A stretch of DNA of 64,000 bases, from contig JAILOU010000015.1 of the NCBI GenBank assembly GCA_024690665.1, forward strand, positions 1-64,000, written 5' to 3'. The DNA comes from Eubacterium sp. (GTDB lineage: Bacteria; Bacillota; Clostridia; Lachnospirales; Lachnospiraceae). Positions 52,283 to 61,335 of this stretch are shown here, in pieces. Every line of letters starts with the position of its first letter. Within the stretch, counting starts at the first letter, position 1. Below the pieces are notes generated by a model. That model ran no database searches, was not told the origin of the DNA, and saw nothing but the letters and a program-made list of their open reading frames with translations. The position numbers and the translations under genes are program-made.

Positions 52283-52762
52283 ATGAGAATCATGATTGTG
52301 AGTGATACACACGGAAAACATAAATATCTCGAGCGTGCCTTAGAACGGGTTAAGTTTATCGACAGGATGATTCATCTTGGCGACGTTGAAGGCTGCGAAG
52401 ACTATATTGAAGCAATTGCCGGCTGCGAAGTAGAATTCGTGGCGGGCAATAATGATTTTTACAGCGATCTTCCGCATGAAATCATAACGGAGATTGGTCC
52501 TTATCGGGCGCTGCTTACGCACGGGCATTACTATTATGTGAATTCGGGAATGAGCGACTTAATCTGTGCCGGAAGAGAAAAGGGCGTCGATCTTGTGATG
52601 TACGGTCATACGCATCGGCCGACGATTGACTATGAAGAGAATCTGATTTTAGTAAATCCCGGAAGCCTGACTTATCCGAGACAGGAAGGGCATCGTCCTT
52701 CGTATATTATGCTGGAATTAGATGATGCCGACCGGATGCATTTTGATACGTTTTTTTTGTAA
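52283..52762 (+). CDS. YfcE/MJ0936-type phosphodiesterase
   Basis: 159 residues from ATG 52283; the track TTG is one codon earlier. Metal-binding motifs: VSDTHGKHKYLERAL, IHLGDVEG, VAGNNDFY, LLTHGHYY and YGHTHRPTI. The product is a small cytoplasmic phosphodiesterase of the YfcE type. The rdgB-yfcE pairing is conserved in many Firmicutes. It ends just before the tRNA cluster promoter. Confidence 0.92.
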   Translation: MRIMIVSDTHGKHKYLERALERVKFIDRMIHLGDVEGCEDYIEAIAGCEVEFVAGNNDFYSDLPHEIITEIGPYRALLTHGHYYYVNSGMSDLICAGREKGVDLVMYGHTHRPTIDYEENLILVNPGSLTYPRQEGHRPSYIMLELDDADRMHFDTFFL

Positions 52763-52839
52763 AAAAGCAGAGAAAAAAAGCCAAAAATACGCGGTATTTT
52801 CATGGTTTTGAACGAAATGAAAAAAAATAAAAAAAGTAA

Positions 52840-52868
52840 TTGACAGATACATATCTCTATAATATAAT
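52840..52868 (+). promoter_or_regulatory. Consensus promoter of tRNA cluster
   Basis: TTGACA, 17-base spacer, TATAAT, a perfect consensus, about 54 bases before the first tRNA. Confidence 0.9.
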
Positions 52869-52921
52869 ACTAATTGCGTCACGCGAGGGACAACAATCGA
52901 AGACGAAAAAATTCACACTTA

Positions 52922-52996
52922 CGGGGTGTGGCTCAGCTTGGCTAGAGCGCCTGGTTTGGGACCAGGAGGCCGCAGGTTCGAATCCTGTCACCCCGA
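52922..52996 (+). tRNA. tRNA-Pro (TGG)
   Basis: CGGGGTG and CACCCCG pair as the acceptor stem; TTTGGGA is the anticodon loop. CCA is not encoded. Confidence 0.95.
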
Positions 52997-53003
52997 TTTA
53001 TCT

Positions 53004-53074
53004 GCGGGTGTAGTTCAATGGTAGAACACTAGCCTTCCAAGCTAGATACGTGGGTTCGATTCCCATCACCCGCT
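53004..53074 (+). tRNA. tRNA-Gly (TCC)
   Basis: GCGGGTG/CACCCGC acceptor stem; CTTCCAA anticodon loop. Confidence 0.95.
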
Positions 53075-53102
53075 TATTTTTTACAATATATGTAAAAAAT
53101 AT

Positions 53103-53176
<74 letters not shown>

Positions 53177-53180
53177 TTAT

Positions 53181-53255
53181 GGTGGGTATGGCGCAGTTGG
53201 TTAGCGCGCCAGATTGTGGCTCTGGAGGCCGAGGGTTCGAATCCCTCTATCCACC
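53181..53255 (+). tRNA. tRNA-His (GTG)
   Basis: An eight-pair acceptor stem with the extra 5' G of tRNA-His; anticodon GTG in the ATTGTGGCT region. Confidence 0.95.
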
Positions 53256-53284
53256 TTTACTGGTAAAGCAGTAGGACAAGTTAA

Positions 53285-53356
53285 TGGGCTATCGCCAAGC
53301 GGTAAGGCACAGGACTTTGACTCCTGCATGCGCCGGTTCGAATCCGGCTAGCCCAG
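53285..53356 (+). tRNA. tRNA-Gln (TTG)
   Basis: TGGGCTA/TAGCCCA acceptor stem; CTTTGAC anticodon loop. Confidence 0.95.
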
Positions 53357-53367
53357 TTTAGATATAT

Positions 53368-53440
53368 GGGATATTAGCTCAGGTGGTAGAGCACTTGACT
53401 TTTAATCAAGTTGTCCGGGGTTCGAGTCCCCGATGTCTCA
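53368..53440 (+). tRNA. tRNA-Lys (TTT)
   Basis: GGGATAT/ATGTCTC acceptor stem with a G-T pair; CTTTTAA anticodon loop. Confidence 0.95.
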
Positions 53441-53452
53441 TTATCACATAAC

Positions 53453-53485
53453 AAACGGAAAGTTGACTGACTTTCCGTTTTTTTT
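53453..53485 (+). terminator. Terminator of tRNA cluster
   Basis: AAACGGAAAGT pairs with ACTTTCCGTTT, followed by T residues. Confidence 0.9.
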
Positions 53486-53535
53486 ATCGCTTAGGCATAG
53501 TATAATAAGTAATAGTAATTTGTAAGGAGACAATT

Positions 53536-54063
53536 ATGAGTGAGAATGTAAAGGATTATGTACGTTCGATTGAGGATTTCCCGGAAGAGGGCGTATTATT
53601 TCGAGATATTACAACCGTGATTCAAGATCCCGATGGATTTCGCCTGGCGCTTGACAAGATGCAAGAGCTCATTGGCGATACGCAGTTTGACGTTGTGATT
53701 GCGGCTGAGTCAAGAGGATTCATCTTCGGAGCGCCGCTTGCAGATCGTTTTCACAAGGGCATGTCTCTTCTTCGCAAAAAGGGCAAGCTTCCATTTAAAA
53801 CGGTATCGCAAAGCTATGAGCTTGAGTATGGTACGGCAGAGGTGGAACTTCACATCGATGCGATTAAACCGGGACAAAAGGTTATCATCGTTGACGATTT
53901 GATTGCAACCGGTGGCACGGTAGATGCTGCGATCAAGCTTGTGGAAAAACTTGGTGGCGAAGTTGTGATGTGTGTATTTTTAATGGAACTGACAGATCTA
54001 AAGGGCAGAGAACGGTTACACGGATACGAGGTGAAATCAGTAATTTCTTATGAAGGTAAGTAA
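53536..54063 (+). CDS. apt: Adenine phosphoribosyltransferase
   Basis: 175 residues: VRSIEDFPEEGVLFRDITTVIQDP at the start, AAESRGFIFGAPLA, LEYGTAEVELH and the PRPP-binding loop VIIVDDLIATGGTVDAAIKL. It salvages adenine to AMP. Its last 14 bases overlap the FUSC gene. GTAAGGAG precedes the ATG and a TATAAT lies upstream. Confidence 0.97.
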   Translation: MSENVKDYVRSIEDFPEEGVLFRDITTVIQDPDGFRLALDKMQELIGDTQFDVVIAAESRGFIFGAPLADRFHKGMSLLRKKGKLPFKTVSQSYELEYGTAEVELHIDAIKPGQKVIIVDDLIATGGTVDAAIKLVEKLGGEVVMCVFLMELTDLKGRERLHGYEVKSVISYEGK

Positions 54064-55615
54064 GCTTAAGGACTTTAATGCAAAAGAGTTTTGGCATAAC
54101 CATGGTAAGAGCGCAATTGCGCCTACCTGTGTCGTTACCGCCATTTTCATAATTACATACTTTTTCTTTGGAATGGAGAATACCATGATAGGGCCATTTG
54201 CGACCCTTTCTTTTCTGCGTTTTAAAGACCTTAAGCGCCATTACAGCTGTATGGCGAAGACATTTATCATCTACTGCATTATGGCGGGGGCTGCCTATGT
54301 GGCACTTCTTAACCTTCCACTGTGCATCATTGTGAATGCCGTCGCACTGTTTTGGCTCTGCGCACTTTTGATTGATGAGTATCAGATGAACAACTACTTT
54401 CCTGCCGGAATGGCGCTGATCTTCTTTCAGATTGCGCCGGTGCATACGGTATCCGCGCTTGGCAATCGTATGCTCGCCCTTGCGGCCAGCTTTGTCATTA
54501 TCTTTATCTTCTTGTTTTTCTTTGGACTTCGTAAGAAGGAAGATGTGCTGGTGACGCTTGCAAGAGAGGGGCAGAGAAACTGCTATCTTTTGTACAAAGC
54601 GGTCGAGCAAATGGATGCGGAGGAAGCGGCAAGGCTTCGAAAGGAAATCTGCAAGAACAATCGTCGTATGAGCGAGATTGTCTATGGTGCAAACAGAGCA
54701 AGCTTTGTAATGTATGAATCGGTGAATATCTACAGCCGGTATATTGGTCTGTTTGAGACTTTTGTTTACGAGTCCAAAGAGGAAGGCGACCGAGACAAAT
54801 GTCTTCACTCGATGGAACAGGTGTTGCAAAGAATTGCGTATCTTAAGTCCAATGAGATTCCGGACAATAAGCGCCTTAAGTTTCGCAGCGCGAAGTTTGA
54901 CATCCGCCTTAATCGTTATCGGTTTGGGCTTCGCCAGGTCTGCATTACGATGCCAACGCTGGTATTTGCCTATGTTACCGGCTGGCAGAATGCCTACTGG
55001 CTTACGATTTCCGTGTTTTTCATGCTGATTCCATTCGCTGACTATACGACGGATCGTGTGAAGCAAAGGGTTCTCGGTACGATTCGCGGCATTGTGTTTT
55101 GCCTGATTTTGTTTTATATCTTCCAGGGACTTGAGCAAAGAGTTGTCATCATGACGATCTTTAACTTTCTGATTTATTCAGCAAATGGATACCAGTCGAT
55201 GGTTTCTTACATCACCTGCTCAGCGCTCGCGCTAAACGACTTAGAGGCAAGCGTAACGCTGATGCTGCTTCAAAGAGTGATTTACACATTCGCCGGAGCC
55301 GGCATTACAATGCTGGCCAATCGCTATGTATTCCCACTTAATAAGAAGGTGGCAGCGGAAGTGGTGCGTAGCAAATTAGAAGAGCTTAAGTACAGGATTC
55401 ACGAGGAAATTCCGTTCGTGGAAGATGTGACAGAGCGAATGCATCGTACCAATGAATGTATGATAAAAGCGTATATGCTGGGCAATTCTTTAACACAGTA
55501 TACATCCCAGGAAGAAGCCGGCACATACCTGCATCCCTATATGATGGAGATGACGGAAACAATCAAAACAAAGATTGATCCGGAAAGCCGGGTGAAAGAA
55601 GCGAAATCTTCTTGA
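54050..55615 (+). CDS. FUSC-type aromatic acid/efflux membrane protein
   Basis: 521 residues. Two sets of membrane helices (about 20-160 and 300-450) surround a cytoplasmic helical part (about 165-295), as in FUSC/AaeB-type exporters. GMENTMIGPFATLSFLRFKDL and TGWQNAYWLTISVFFMLIPFADYTTDRVKQRVLGTIRG are the matching blocks of each half. It probably exports small organic acids. The start overlaps apt by 14 bases with no clear ribosome site, so translation may be coupled. Confidence 0.88.
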   Translation: MKVSKLKDFNAKEFWHNHGKSAIAPTCVVTAIFIITYFFFGMENTMIGPFATLSFLRFKDLKRHYSCMAKTFIIYCIMAGAAYVALLNLPLCIIVNAVALFWLCALLIDEYQMNNYFPAGMALIFFQIAPVHTVSALGNRMLALAASFVIIFIFLFFFGLRKKEDVLVTLAREGQRNCYLLYKAVEQMDAEEAARLRKEICKNNRRMSEIVYGANRASFVMYESVNIYSRYIGLFETFVYESKEEGDRDKCLHSMEQVLQRIAYLKSNEIPDNKRLKFRSAKFDIRLNRYRFGLRQVCITMPTLVFAYVTGWQNAYWLTISVFFMLIPFADYTTDRVKQRVLGTIRGIVFCLILFYIFQGLEQRVVIMTIFNFLIYSANGYQSMVSYITCSALALNDLEASVTLMLLQRVIYTFAGAGITMLANRYVFPLNKKVAAEVVRSKLEELKYRIHEEIPFVEDVTERMHRTNECMIKAYMLGNSLTQYTSQEEAGTYLHPYMMEMTETIKTKIDPESRVKEAKSS

Positions 55616-55640
55616 CAATTACAGCCAAATCAAATACAAT
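55612..55640 (+). promoter_or_regulatory. Promoter of tRNA-Leu
   Basis: TTGACA, 17-base spacer, TACAAT; the -35 overlaps the stop codon of the FUSC gene. Confidence 0.85.
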
Positions 55641-55679
55641 TTAGCGTGTTGTCAGGAAGAGAGGCAGCAATATAGATGA

Positions 55680-55760
55680 GCGGACGTGGCGGAATTGGCA
55701 GACGCGCTAGATTTAGGTTCTAGTGTCCACGACGTGAGGGTTCAAGTCCCTCCGTCCGCA
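55680..55760 (+). tRNA. tRNA-Leu (TAG)
   Basis: GCGGACG/CGTCCGC acceptor stem, long variable arm (TGTCCACGACGTG region), anticodon TAG in ATTTAGGT. Confidence 0.95.
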
Positions 55761-55764
55761 TGAG

Positions 55765-55797
55765 AAAACGGGTAGCAAATAAGCTACCCGTTTTTTT
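55765..55797 (+). terminator. Terminator after tRNA-Leu
   Basis: AAAACGGGTAGC pairs with GCTACCCGTTTT. Confidence 0.9.
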
Positions 55798-55799
55798 CT

Positions 55800-56076
55800 T
55801 GATATTACACTTTAATTACGAAACACTCTACTTCTGACAAATTTCCCCCTCCTCTTTATAAAGCTGTTTCGCTTTGGGAACACCCAGCGCCTGATGAGGG
55901 ATACATTTCGACAGCGCACATCGAGAGCCGCCAAAATCTTGCGAGTATCAAATGCACGCCAAACCGAACCGGGGCTGCCTCGGATGTGGTAAAAGAAAAT
56001 AGACCGTCTGCGAAGCAGACAAGGCATGGGAAAAGTGAAGAGCGCAAGCTTGCTTGCAGTCTCTTCGCTTTTTTTA
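55800..56076 (+). ncRNA. Candidate structured RNA
   Basis: No convincing protein is coded here. The stretch is richer in GC than its neighbours and holds several local hairpins: AAAGC/GCTTT, GGG-AACA-CCC, CCGA...TCGG, the perfect GTCTGCGAAGCAGAC, and GTGAAGAG...CTCTTCGC followed by seven T residues (56035-56075), which looks like its own terminator. A plus-strand structured RNA of about 250 bases would explain these. No known RNA family was recognised. Confidence 0.45.
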
Positions 56077-56082
56077 TGACTG

Positions 56083-56102
56083 GTGTTGTGTTGTAAACAC
56101 AA
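56083..56102. repeat. Short perfect inverted repeat
   Basis: GTTGTGTT pairs with AACACAAC around GTA, just after the putative RNA terminator. Confidence 0.5.
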
Positions 56103-56333
56103 CGGGCTATTTTCTGGGATTAGTCCGCAACCATCCTAGCAGAACACGGGCGGTGGCGGGCAAATCAAAAGATACGCAGAAAAATATTGATAAGCGGCGG
56201 GTCGGTGCGGGGAGAAATAGTATCCGAAGAAAGGCGCGTCCCACAAAAAAAGAGAAACACTTTATCTTGATTTTTGCTCCTCCTCGGGTTATTATAAGTT
56301 CGATTTATATAACTACACAGGAGGATAACTACA
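56103..56333. other. GC-rich leader before ddh
   Basis: No gene seen. A promoter (TTGATT, 17-base spacer, TATTAT) lies near 56267-56295 and serves ddh, whose ribosome site is AGGAGG. The 130 bases before this promoter are G-rich and show no clear coding signal or known riboswitch. Confidence 0.5.
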
Positions 56334-57314
56334 ATGAAAATTGGAATTTTGGGATATGGAAACCTTGGAAAAGGTGTAGAAAGTGCCGTCAGACAAAACG
56401 ACGACATGGAACTTACTGCAATCTTAACAAGAAGAGACCCGGCAAGTGTTAAGCCGGCAACAGAGGGAGTAAAAGTATACTCTGTAAATGACGTCGAAAA
56501 ATTAAAAGACGAAATCGATGTACTCGTAATCTGCGGCGGATCAGCAACAGATCTTCCAAAGCAGACACCGGAATACGCAAAGTATTTCAATGTTATCGAT
56601 AGTTTTGATACACATGCCAACATTCCAACACATTTTGATAATGTAGATAAGGCAGCAAAAGAAAATGGACATATCGCACTCATCTCTTGCGGATGGGATC
56701 CGGGAATGTTCTCACTGATGAGACTTTATGGCACAATTGCACTTCCGGAAGGAAATGATTATACATTCTGGGGCAAAGGTGTCAGCCAGGGACATTCCGA
56801 TGCAATCAGAAGAGTGAACGGTGTTAAGGATGCACGTCAGTACACAATTCCTGTAGATTCTGCACTTGAATCTGTAAGAAAAGGAGAGAATCCGGAACTT
56901 ACAACAAGACAAAAGCATACAAGAGAATGTTTTGTCGTAGCAGAAGAAGGTGCTGACTTAAAGCAGATCGAAGAAGATATCAAGACAATGCCAAACTACT
57001 TCTCTGATTATGACACAACCGTACATTTCATCAGCGAAGAAGAGTTGCAAAGAGACCATGCGGGAATTCCGCACGGAGGATTCGTATTCCGTACAGGAGT
57101 AACAGGTCTTAACAAAGAGCATAAGCATGTAATCGAATATAGCTTAAAGCTTGACTCTAATCCGGAATTTACATCTTCCGTCATTCTGGCATTTGCAAGA
57201 GCTATCAATAGACTTGCAGGAGAAGGTGCAACAGGCTGTAAGACCGTATTTGATATCGCACCGGCATATCTTAGCCCGTTATCAGGCGAGGAATTAAGAG
57301 CACATATGCTGTAA
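56334..57314 (+). CDS. ddh: meso-Diaminopimelate dehydrogenase
   Basis: 326 residues. The dinucleotide-binding start GILGYGNLGKGVESAV, VLVICGGSATDLP, VIDSFDTHANIP, LISCGWDPGMFSLMR, GVSQGHSDAIRRV and HGGFVFRTG match the family. It reductively aminates tetrahydrodipicolinate with NADPH and ammonia in one step to make diaminopimelate for lysine and peptidoglycan. Monocistronic with its own terminator. Confidence 0.95.
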   Translation: MKIGILGYGNLGKGVESAVRQNDDMELTAILTRRDPASVKPATEGVKVYSVNDVEKLKDEIDVLVICGGSATDLPKQTPEYAKYFNVIDSFDTHANIPTHFDNVDKAAKENGHIALISCGWDPGMFSLMRLYGTIALPEGNDYTFWGKGVSQGHSDAIRRVNGVKDARQYTIPVDSALESVRKGENPELTTRQKHTRECFVVAEEGADLKQIEEDIKTMPNYFSDYDTTVHFISEEELQRDHAGIPHGGFVFRTGVTGLNKEHKHVIEYSLKLDSNPEFTSSVILAFARAINRLAGEGATGCKTVFDIAPAYLSPLSGEELRAHML

Positions 57315-57329
57315 GATAAGCTAATTATA

Positions 57330-57366
57330 GAAGGCTTTACATCCAATGGGTGTAAGGCCTTTTTAA
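57330..57366 (+). terminator. Terminator after ddh
   Basis: AAGGCTTTACATCC pairs with GGGTGTAAGGCCTT, followed by T residues. Confidence 0.85.
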
Positions 57367-57395
57367 TTGCCTAAATAAGTTTGTCGTGATAAAAT
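57367..57395 (+). promoter_or_regulatory. Promoter of hybrid kinase gene
   Basis: TTGCCT, 17-base spacer, TAAAAT. Confidence 0.6.
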
Positions 57396-57461
57396 TTAAA
57401 TAACTATGAGATTGGGAAATTAGGACGATACAGAGGAATAACGTATAGAGGGGCATGAAAG

Positions 57462-60308
57462 ATGAAAAACTTTCCAGTGGACAGATTTCAGGAACTGAAA
57501 CAGCGATATGAATCGAATCATGAGATGGAATACGAAGAACTTGCAGAATTTATAAGATATTTGAAGCAAGAGTACGAATATATCAGCATGGGAGTTGATA
57601 AGAATCCGGCCGGTTTAGCGACAGTTGTCTGGGATGAGGACGAAGTAGAGATGACGCATTGCAATGAGGCAGGAAGAAATGTGCTTGGTATTACAGGTGG
57701 ACATCATAAAGTTGCTGATTTGTTAGAGTATGTGCATCCGGAATATCGGGAACAGGCCAGGAAGTTTGTAAAAAGAATTCCATGTATGGAAGGACATAAA
57801 AAGCGGACGATACGATTCTTCAATAAAAAGACCGATAGCTATATCTGGCTGGGTCTTGAGGCGAATTTTGTGCATATGGACACCGGAGCAGTGGAAGTGT
57901 ATATGGTGATGCATGATGTAACCAGAAAGCGTAATATGGATGATCGTATCCGATTTTCAAAAGAAAGATACGAACAGGTTATTGACCTGGCACATCTGTG
58001 TTACTGGGATTACGATCTTAAGAAAAAACGCGTTGTGAATACCAGTGAAGCGTTCTTTGGAATTGATGAGTTTGACTTTATGTTCGACGGTGATCCGGAA
58101 CTGATTGTGGAACAGGGAATCGTCTGCGAGGACAGTATTGTAGAATTTTTGGGGATATACAATGAACTGTATAGCGGGAAGAAAGAAGTGTCCGGCCGGT
58201 TCTGGTGTATGAAAGACGAGTGGACAAGACGGCGCTGCTTTAATGTACAGTACCTGGTAGAATTTGATGATGATGGGCTGCCAAACGTTGCGCACGGAGT
58301 TGGAAGTGAAGTGACAGATCAGATGGAGGCAATTGAAATCTATCGAAATCACTTGAATTCGCTGGTGAAATTAAATCCGAATACCATTGCAAGTTTTCGT
58401 CTGAATCTGACCAACAACTGGTGCGGAATGGGAATCAGTCGTTATCCGGTGCTTATGCAGCTTCAAAAGTCAGGTACGGCAGATGGTTTTTTTGAGGATG
58501 CATTGGAACTGGTAGAAGGAGAAGAAGAAAGAGCGCGGTTTGTGACAATCTTCAATCGCAATCACCTTACAGCGGTCTATCAACAAGGACAGCCTCGTAT
58601 TACCTACGAATTTAAGAGTCGCTGGATGATGACGAATGTCAGATGGTACCGGGTGTGGGTAGAGATGATTCAAAATCCAATCAATCATGATCTCGAAGCG
58701 GTTTTGTATTGCTCGGATATTGAGCATGAAAAGGCTGTGGATCGTCTTATGAAGACGACGGTGGAGAATGATTATGTGGCGGTTGCTATTGTGAAGCGTG
58801 AGAATCGTAACTGCTATTATTATTCGAAGATTGATAACAGTCACGGCGCGTTTAAAGCAGACTTTATGGATCTGTTCTATTATTATGCGGTGAATTATGA
58901 GCAGCGTAATCTCGAACATGTCAAAGAGATGTTCACCTGGGAAAAGGTGTTGGACATTTTAGACAAAGAAAAGACGATGTCGGTTACTTATTCACTAAAA
59001 GAAGATGGCAGGATGACGAATGTCCGGCAGGCAACATTTCGCGTAGTGGATGAAAATCCTGATATCTTATTGTTTACCGTTCGTGATATTACGGAGGCGT
59101 GGCTGGCAGAGCGGGAGAAACAAGATGTGCTGAAAAAAGCACTTGAGGCAGAAAAGCAGGCAGGACAGGCGAGGAATGTTTTCTTGTCAAATGTATCGCA
59201 TGATATGCGTACGCCGCTTAATTCCATTATGGGATTTTTACCGATGGTGAAAGAAGAACAAGATCCGGAAAAAAGACAGGAGCTGCTTGAGAATATCGAG
59301 GACTCTTCTGAGTATCTGTTAGGGCTTGTGAATGATACGCTTAACCTTCATAAATTAGAAACCGGCAATATGACACTGATTAAAAAACCGGTAAAGGCGA
59401 CTGATGTTCTTAGGAAACTGATGGCAACACTTGCGCAGGACATTCGAAAAAAAGAGATAGAACTGCATGTGGAGCAGCACAAAGCTATGGACAAATGGAT
59501 TTTGATTGATCCCGTGCGTATGCAGGAAATCCTGGTCAATATCTTATCGAATGCCATTAAGTTTGTGGACCAGAAGGGCCGGATTGAATGCACATTTGAC
59601 GTGGTGGCAGAGACAGAGCAAGACATTACCATCCGGGTGTCAATTGTGGATAATGGAATCGGGATGAGCAAGGAGTTTATGAAGACCATTTTTGAACCGT
59701 TTACACAGGAGAATCCACACGAAACCAATAATACCAGTGGCAGCGGTATTGGTATGGCGATTACGAAGAAACTGGTGGATCTTATGGGCGGAACCATTGA
59801 AGTGGAGTCTGAACTCGGCGTCGGAAGTAAATTCACGGTGGAATTTACAGTGGAATTTACCGAACCTCAGGAAGAAACAGTGGAAAGTGAGGAAGAAGAG
59901 ATCTCGCTTAGTGGAAAGCATATTCTGGTAGTGGAAGATCATCCTCTTAATATCGAGGTGCTAAGGCATCTCCTTGAGAAAGAAGAACTTGTGCTTACAA
60001 TTGCACAAAATGGGCAGGAAGCCGTGGATGCATATAAGGAGTCAGAAGAAGGCTTCTTTGATGCGGTAATCATGGATCTTATGATGCCGGTTATGGACGG
60101 ATATGAGGCGACGAGGCAGATTCGGCAACTGAACCGAAGTGATGCTAAGGTTCCGATTATTGCAATGACGGCCAATGTCAATGAAGAAGATAAGGAGCGA
60201 ACCAGGCAGGCGGGTATGGATGCACATCTGGGGAAACCGATTCAGCCAAAGGAAATGTTTGCTACGTTAAATGAAAAAATAAAGCACTACCGCGAGGGTA
60301 TATCTTGA
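57462..60308 (+). CDS. Hybrid sensor histidine kinase with receiver
   Basis: 948 residues with no membrane helices, so the sensor is cytoplasmic. The first 550 residues hold several PAS-like domains (e.g. YEQVIDLAHLCYWDYDL, NTSEAFFGIDEFDF). Then HisKA with the phospho-His in FLSNVSHDMRTPLNSIMGF (about 580), HATPase_c with NILSNAIKF, DNGIGMS and GSGIGMAITKKLVDLMGG, and a C-terminal receiver (about 825-945) with the phospho-Asp in VIMDLMMPVMDGYEA. No response regulator gene is adjacent, so the receiver may pass phosphate on to another partner. Signal unknown. Confidence 0.95.
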   Translation: MKNFPVDRFQELKQRYESNHEMEYEELAEFIRYLKQEYEYISMGVDKNPAGLATVVWDEDEVEMTHCNEAGRNVLGITGGHHKVADLLEYVHPEYREQARKFVKRIPCMEGHKKRTIRFFNKKTDSYIWLGLEANFVHMDTGAVEVYMVMHDVTRKRNMDDRIRFSKERYEQVIDLAHLCYWDYDLKKKRVVNTSEAFFGIDEFDFMFDGDPELIVEQGIVCEDSIVEFLGIYNELYSGKKEVSGRFWCMKDEWTRRRCFNVQYLVEFDDDGLPNVAHGVGSEVTDQMEAIEIYRNHLNSLVKLNPNTIASFRLNLTNNWCGMGISRYPVLMQLQKSGTADGFFEDALELVEGEEERARFVTIFNRNHLTAVYQQGQPRITYEFKSRWMMTNVRWYRVWVEMIQNPINHDLEAVLYCSDIEHEKAVDRLMKTTVENDYVAVAIVKRENRNCYYYSKIDNSHGAFKADFMDLFYYYAVNYEQRNLEHVKEMFTWEKVLDILDKEKTMSVTYSLKEDGRMTNVRQATFRVVDENPDILLFTVRDITEAWLAEREKQDVLKKALEAEKQAGQARNVFLSNVSHDMRTPLNSIMGFLPMVKEEQDPEKRQELLENIEDSSEYLLGLVNDTLNLHKLETGNMTLIKKPVKATDVLRKLMATLAQDIRKKEIELHVEQHKAMDKWILIDPVRMQEILVNILSNAIKFVDQKGRIECTFDVVAETEQDITIRVSIVDNGIGMSKEFMKTIFEPFTQENPHETNNTSGSGIGMAITKKLVDLMGGTIEVESELGVGSKFTVEFTVEFTEPQEETVESEEEEISLSGKHILVVEDHPLNIEVLRHLLEKEELVLTIAQNGQEAVDAYKESEEGFFDAVIMDLMMPVMDGYEATRQIRQLNRSDAKVPIIAMTANVNEEDKERTRQAGMDAHLGKPIQPKEMFATLNEKIKHYREGIS

Positions 60309-60378
60309 CAAGATTGTCGCATTTTCATATACTCTCTAGGTAGGTTAAGGTGCAACGAAACCCGTTGTGCCTTTTTTT
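60305..60378 (+). promoter_or_regulatory. Promoter followed by terminator, possible attenuator
   Basis: TTGACA, 17-base spacer, TATACT lies over the hybrid kinase stop codon (60305-60333). A hairpin AAGGTGCAACG/CGTTGTGCCTT with seven T residues follows immediately (60347-60378). Either it is only the kinase terminator or transcription from this promoter is controlled at this hairpin before the ABC operon. Confidence 0.45.
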
Positions 60379-60434
60379 CGGACGTAATAAATTAGTGTGA
60401 AAGAGATGGGATTAACAGAGAGGAGAAGTTTTTT

Positions 60435-61313
60435 ATGAAAAAGAAAATTGCGTTATTATTGACTTTATCGCTGACAACAGCAGCATTTGGAATGACTGCA
60501 ACAGGATGTGAATCTTCAAGTGATGATGCAGCAGATCAGGCAACATCAACAGAAGCTGTAAGCTCACAGGAAGAGCAGACATCTACCATTGATGTATCAG
60601 ATGTAAAATTCATCAGTGACGGTGTTATCACAATGGGTTGTGATGCGAACTATCCGCCATTTGAAACAATTGCAGAAGATGGTACAACACCAATCGGATT
60701 TGACGTTGATGTTATGACAGAAGTTGCAAATCGTCTTGGTCTGGAACTGAATGTCGTAAATACAGGATGGGATGGTATCTTTGAAGGTATCGACGTGAAC
60801 TATGACGTAGTATGCTCAGGTGTAACCATTACAGAAGAAAGAAAAGAATCTATGCTGTTTTCTGATTCTTATATCACAAACTATCAGACAGTAGTCGTTC
60901 CGACTGGTTCTGATCTTACATTTGAAAGTTTAAATGATCTTGATGGTAAGACAATTGCAGTACAAAAAGAGACGACTTCAGACCTTGTAATGTCTGATAT
61001 GAAATCCACCAAGACAATCGATGTTAATATTGTGCAGAATGAAAAAGTAACTGCTTGCTTTACACAGCTTACCAACGGTGAGATTGATGCTGTTGTATGT
61101 GACAGTTCTGTTGCAGACAGCTACGTAGCAAGCCAGGGTGACAAGTATCAGATTGCATATGAAGATAAAGAAGAGCCGGAAGTATTCGGTATTGCCATGG
61201 GTATGGACAATACAAAGCTTCAGGCAGCAATCAATCAGGCGCTTGCCGATATGGAAGCTGACGGATGGCTCGAAGAAACAAGAAACTACTGGTTCGGCAG
61301 CGATGCAGAATAA
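60435..61313 (+). CDS. Polar amino acid ABC transporter, substrate-binding lipoprotein
   Basis: 292 residues, lipobox TATGC. Family 3 solute-binding fold: ITMGCDANYPPFETIAEDGTTPIGFDVDVMTEVANRLGLELN, VCSGVTITEERKESMLFSDSYITNYQTVVV and WLEETRNYWFG at the end. It captures an amino acid outside the cell and delivers it to the permease encoded next. First gene of a complete three-gene operon. Confidence 0.94.
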   Translation: MKKKIALLLTLSLTTAAFGMTATGCESSSDDAADQATSTEAVSSQEEQTSTIDVSDVKFISDGVITMGCDANYPPFETIAEDGTTPIGFDVDVMTEVANRLGLELNVVNTGWDGIFEGIDVNYDVVCSGVTITEERKESMLFSDSYITNYQTVVVPTGSDLTFESLNDLDGKTIAVQKETTSDLVMSDMKSTKTIDVNIVQNEKVTACFTQLTNGEIDAVVCDSSVADSYVASQGDKYQIAYEDKEEPEVFGIAMGMDNTKLQAAINQALADMEADGWLEETRNYWFGSDAE

Positions 61314-61335
61314 GAATCGGTATTAAAGGAGTATT

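Noticed and set aside
53933-55138. Minus-strand ORF of 401 aa
   Set aside because: Antisense to apt and the FUSC gene; basic shadow composition without a start site.
55890-55935. CTGATGAG motif suggesting a hammerhead ribozyme
   Set aside because: The rest of the conserved core (stem II and GAAA) is absent, so it is probably chance.
55812-56102. Minus-strand ORF of 96 aa
   Set aside because: It lies across several hairpins, is very basic, and has no ribosome site; a structured RNA explains the sequence better.
56103-56333. Lysine riboswitch before ddh
   Set aside because: The conserved multi-stem core and AGAGG-type motifs of the lysine element are not seen.
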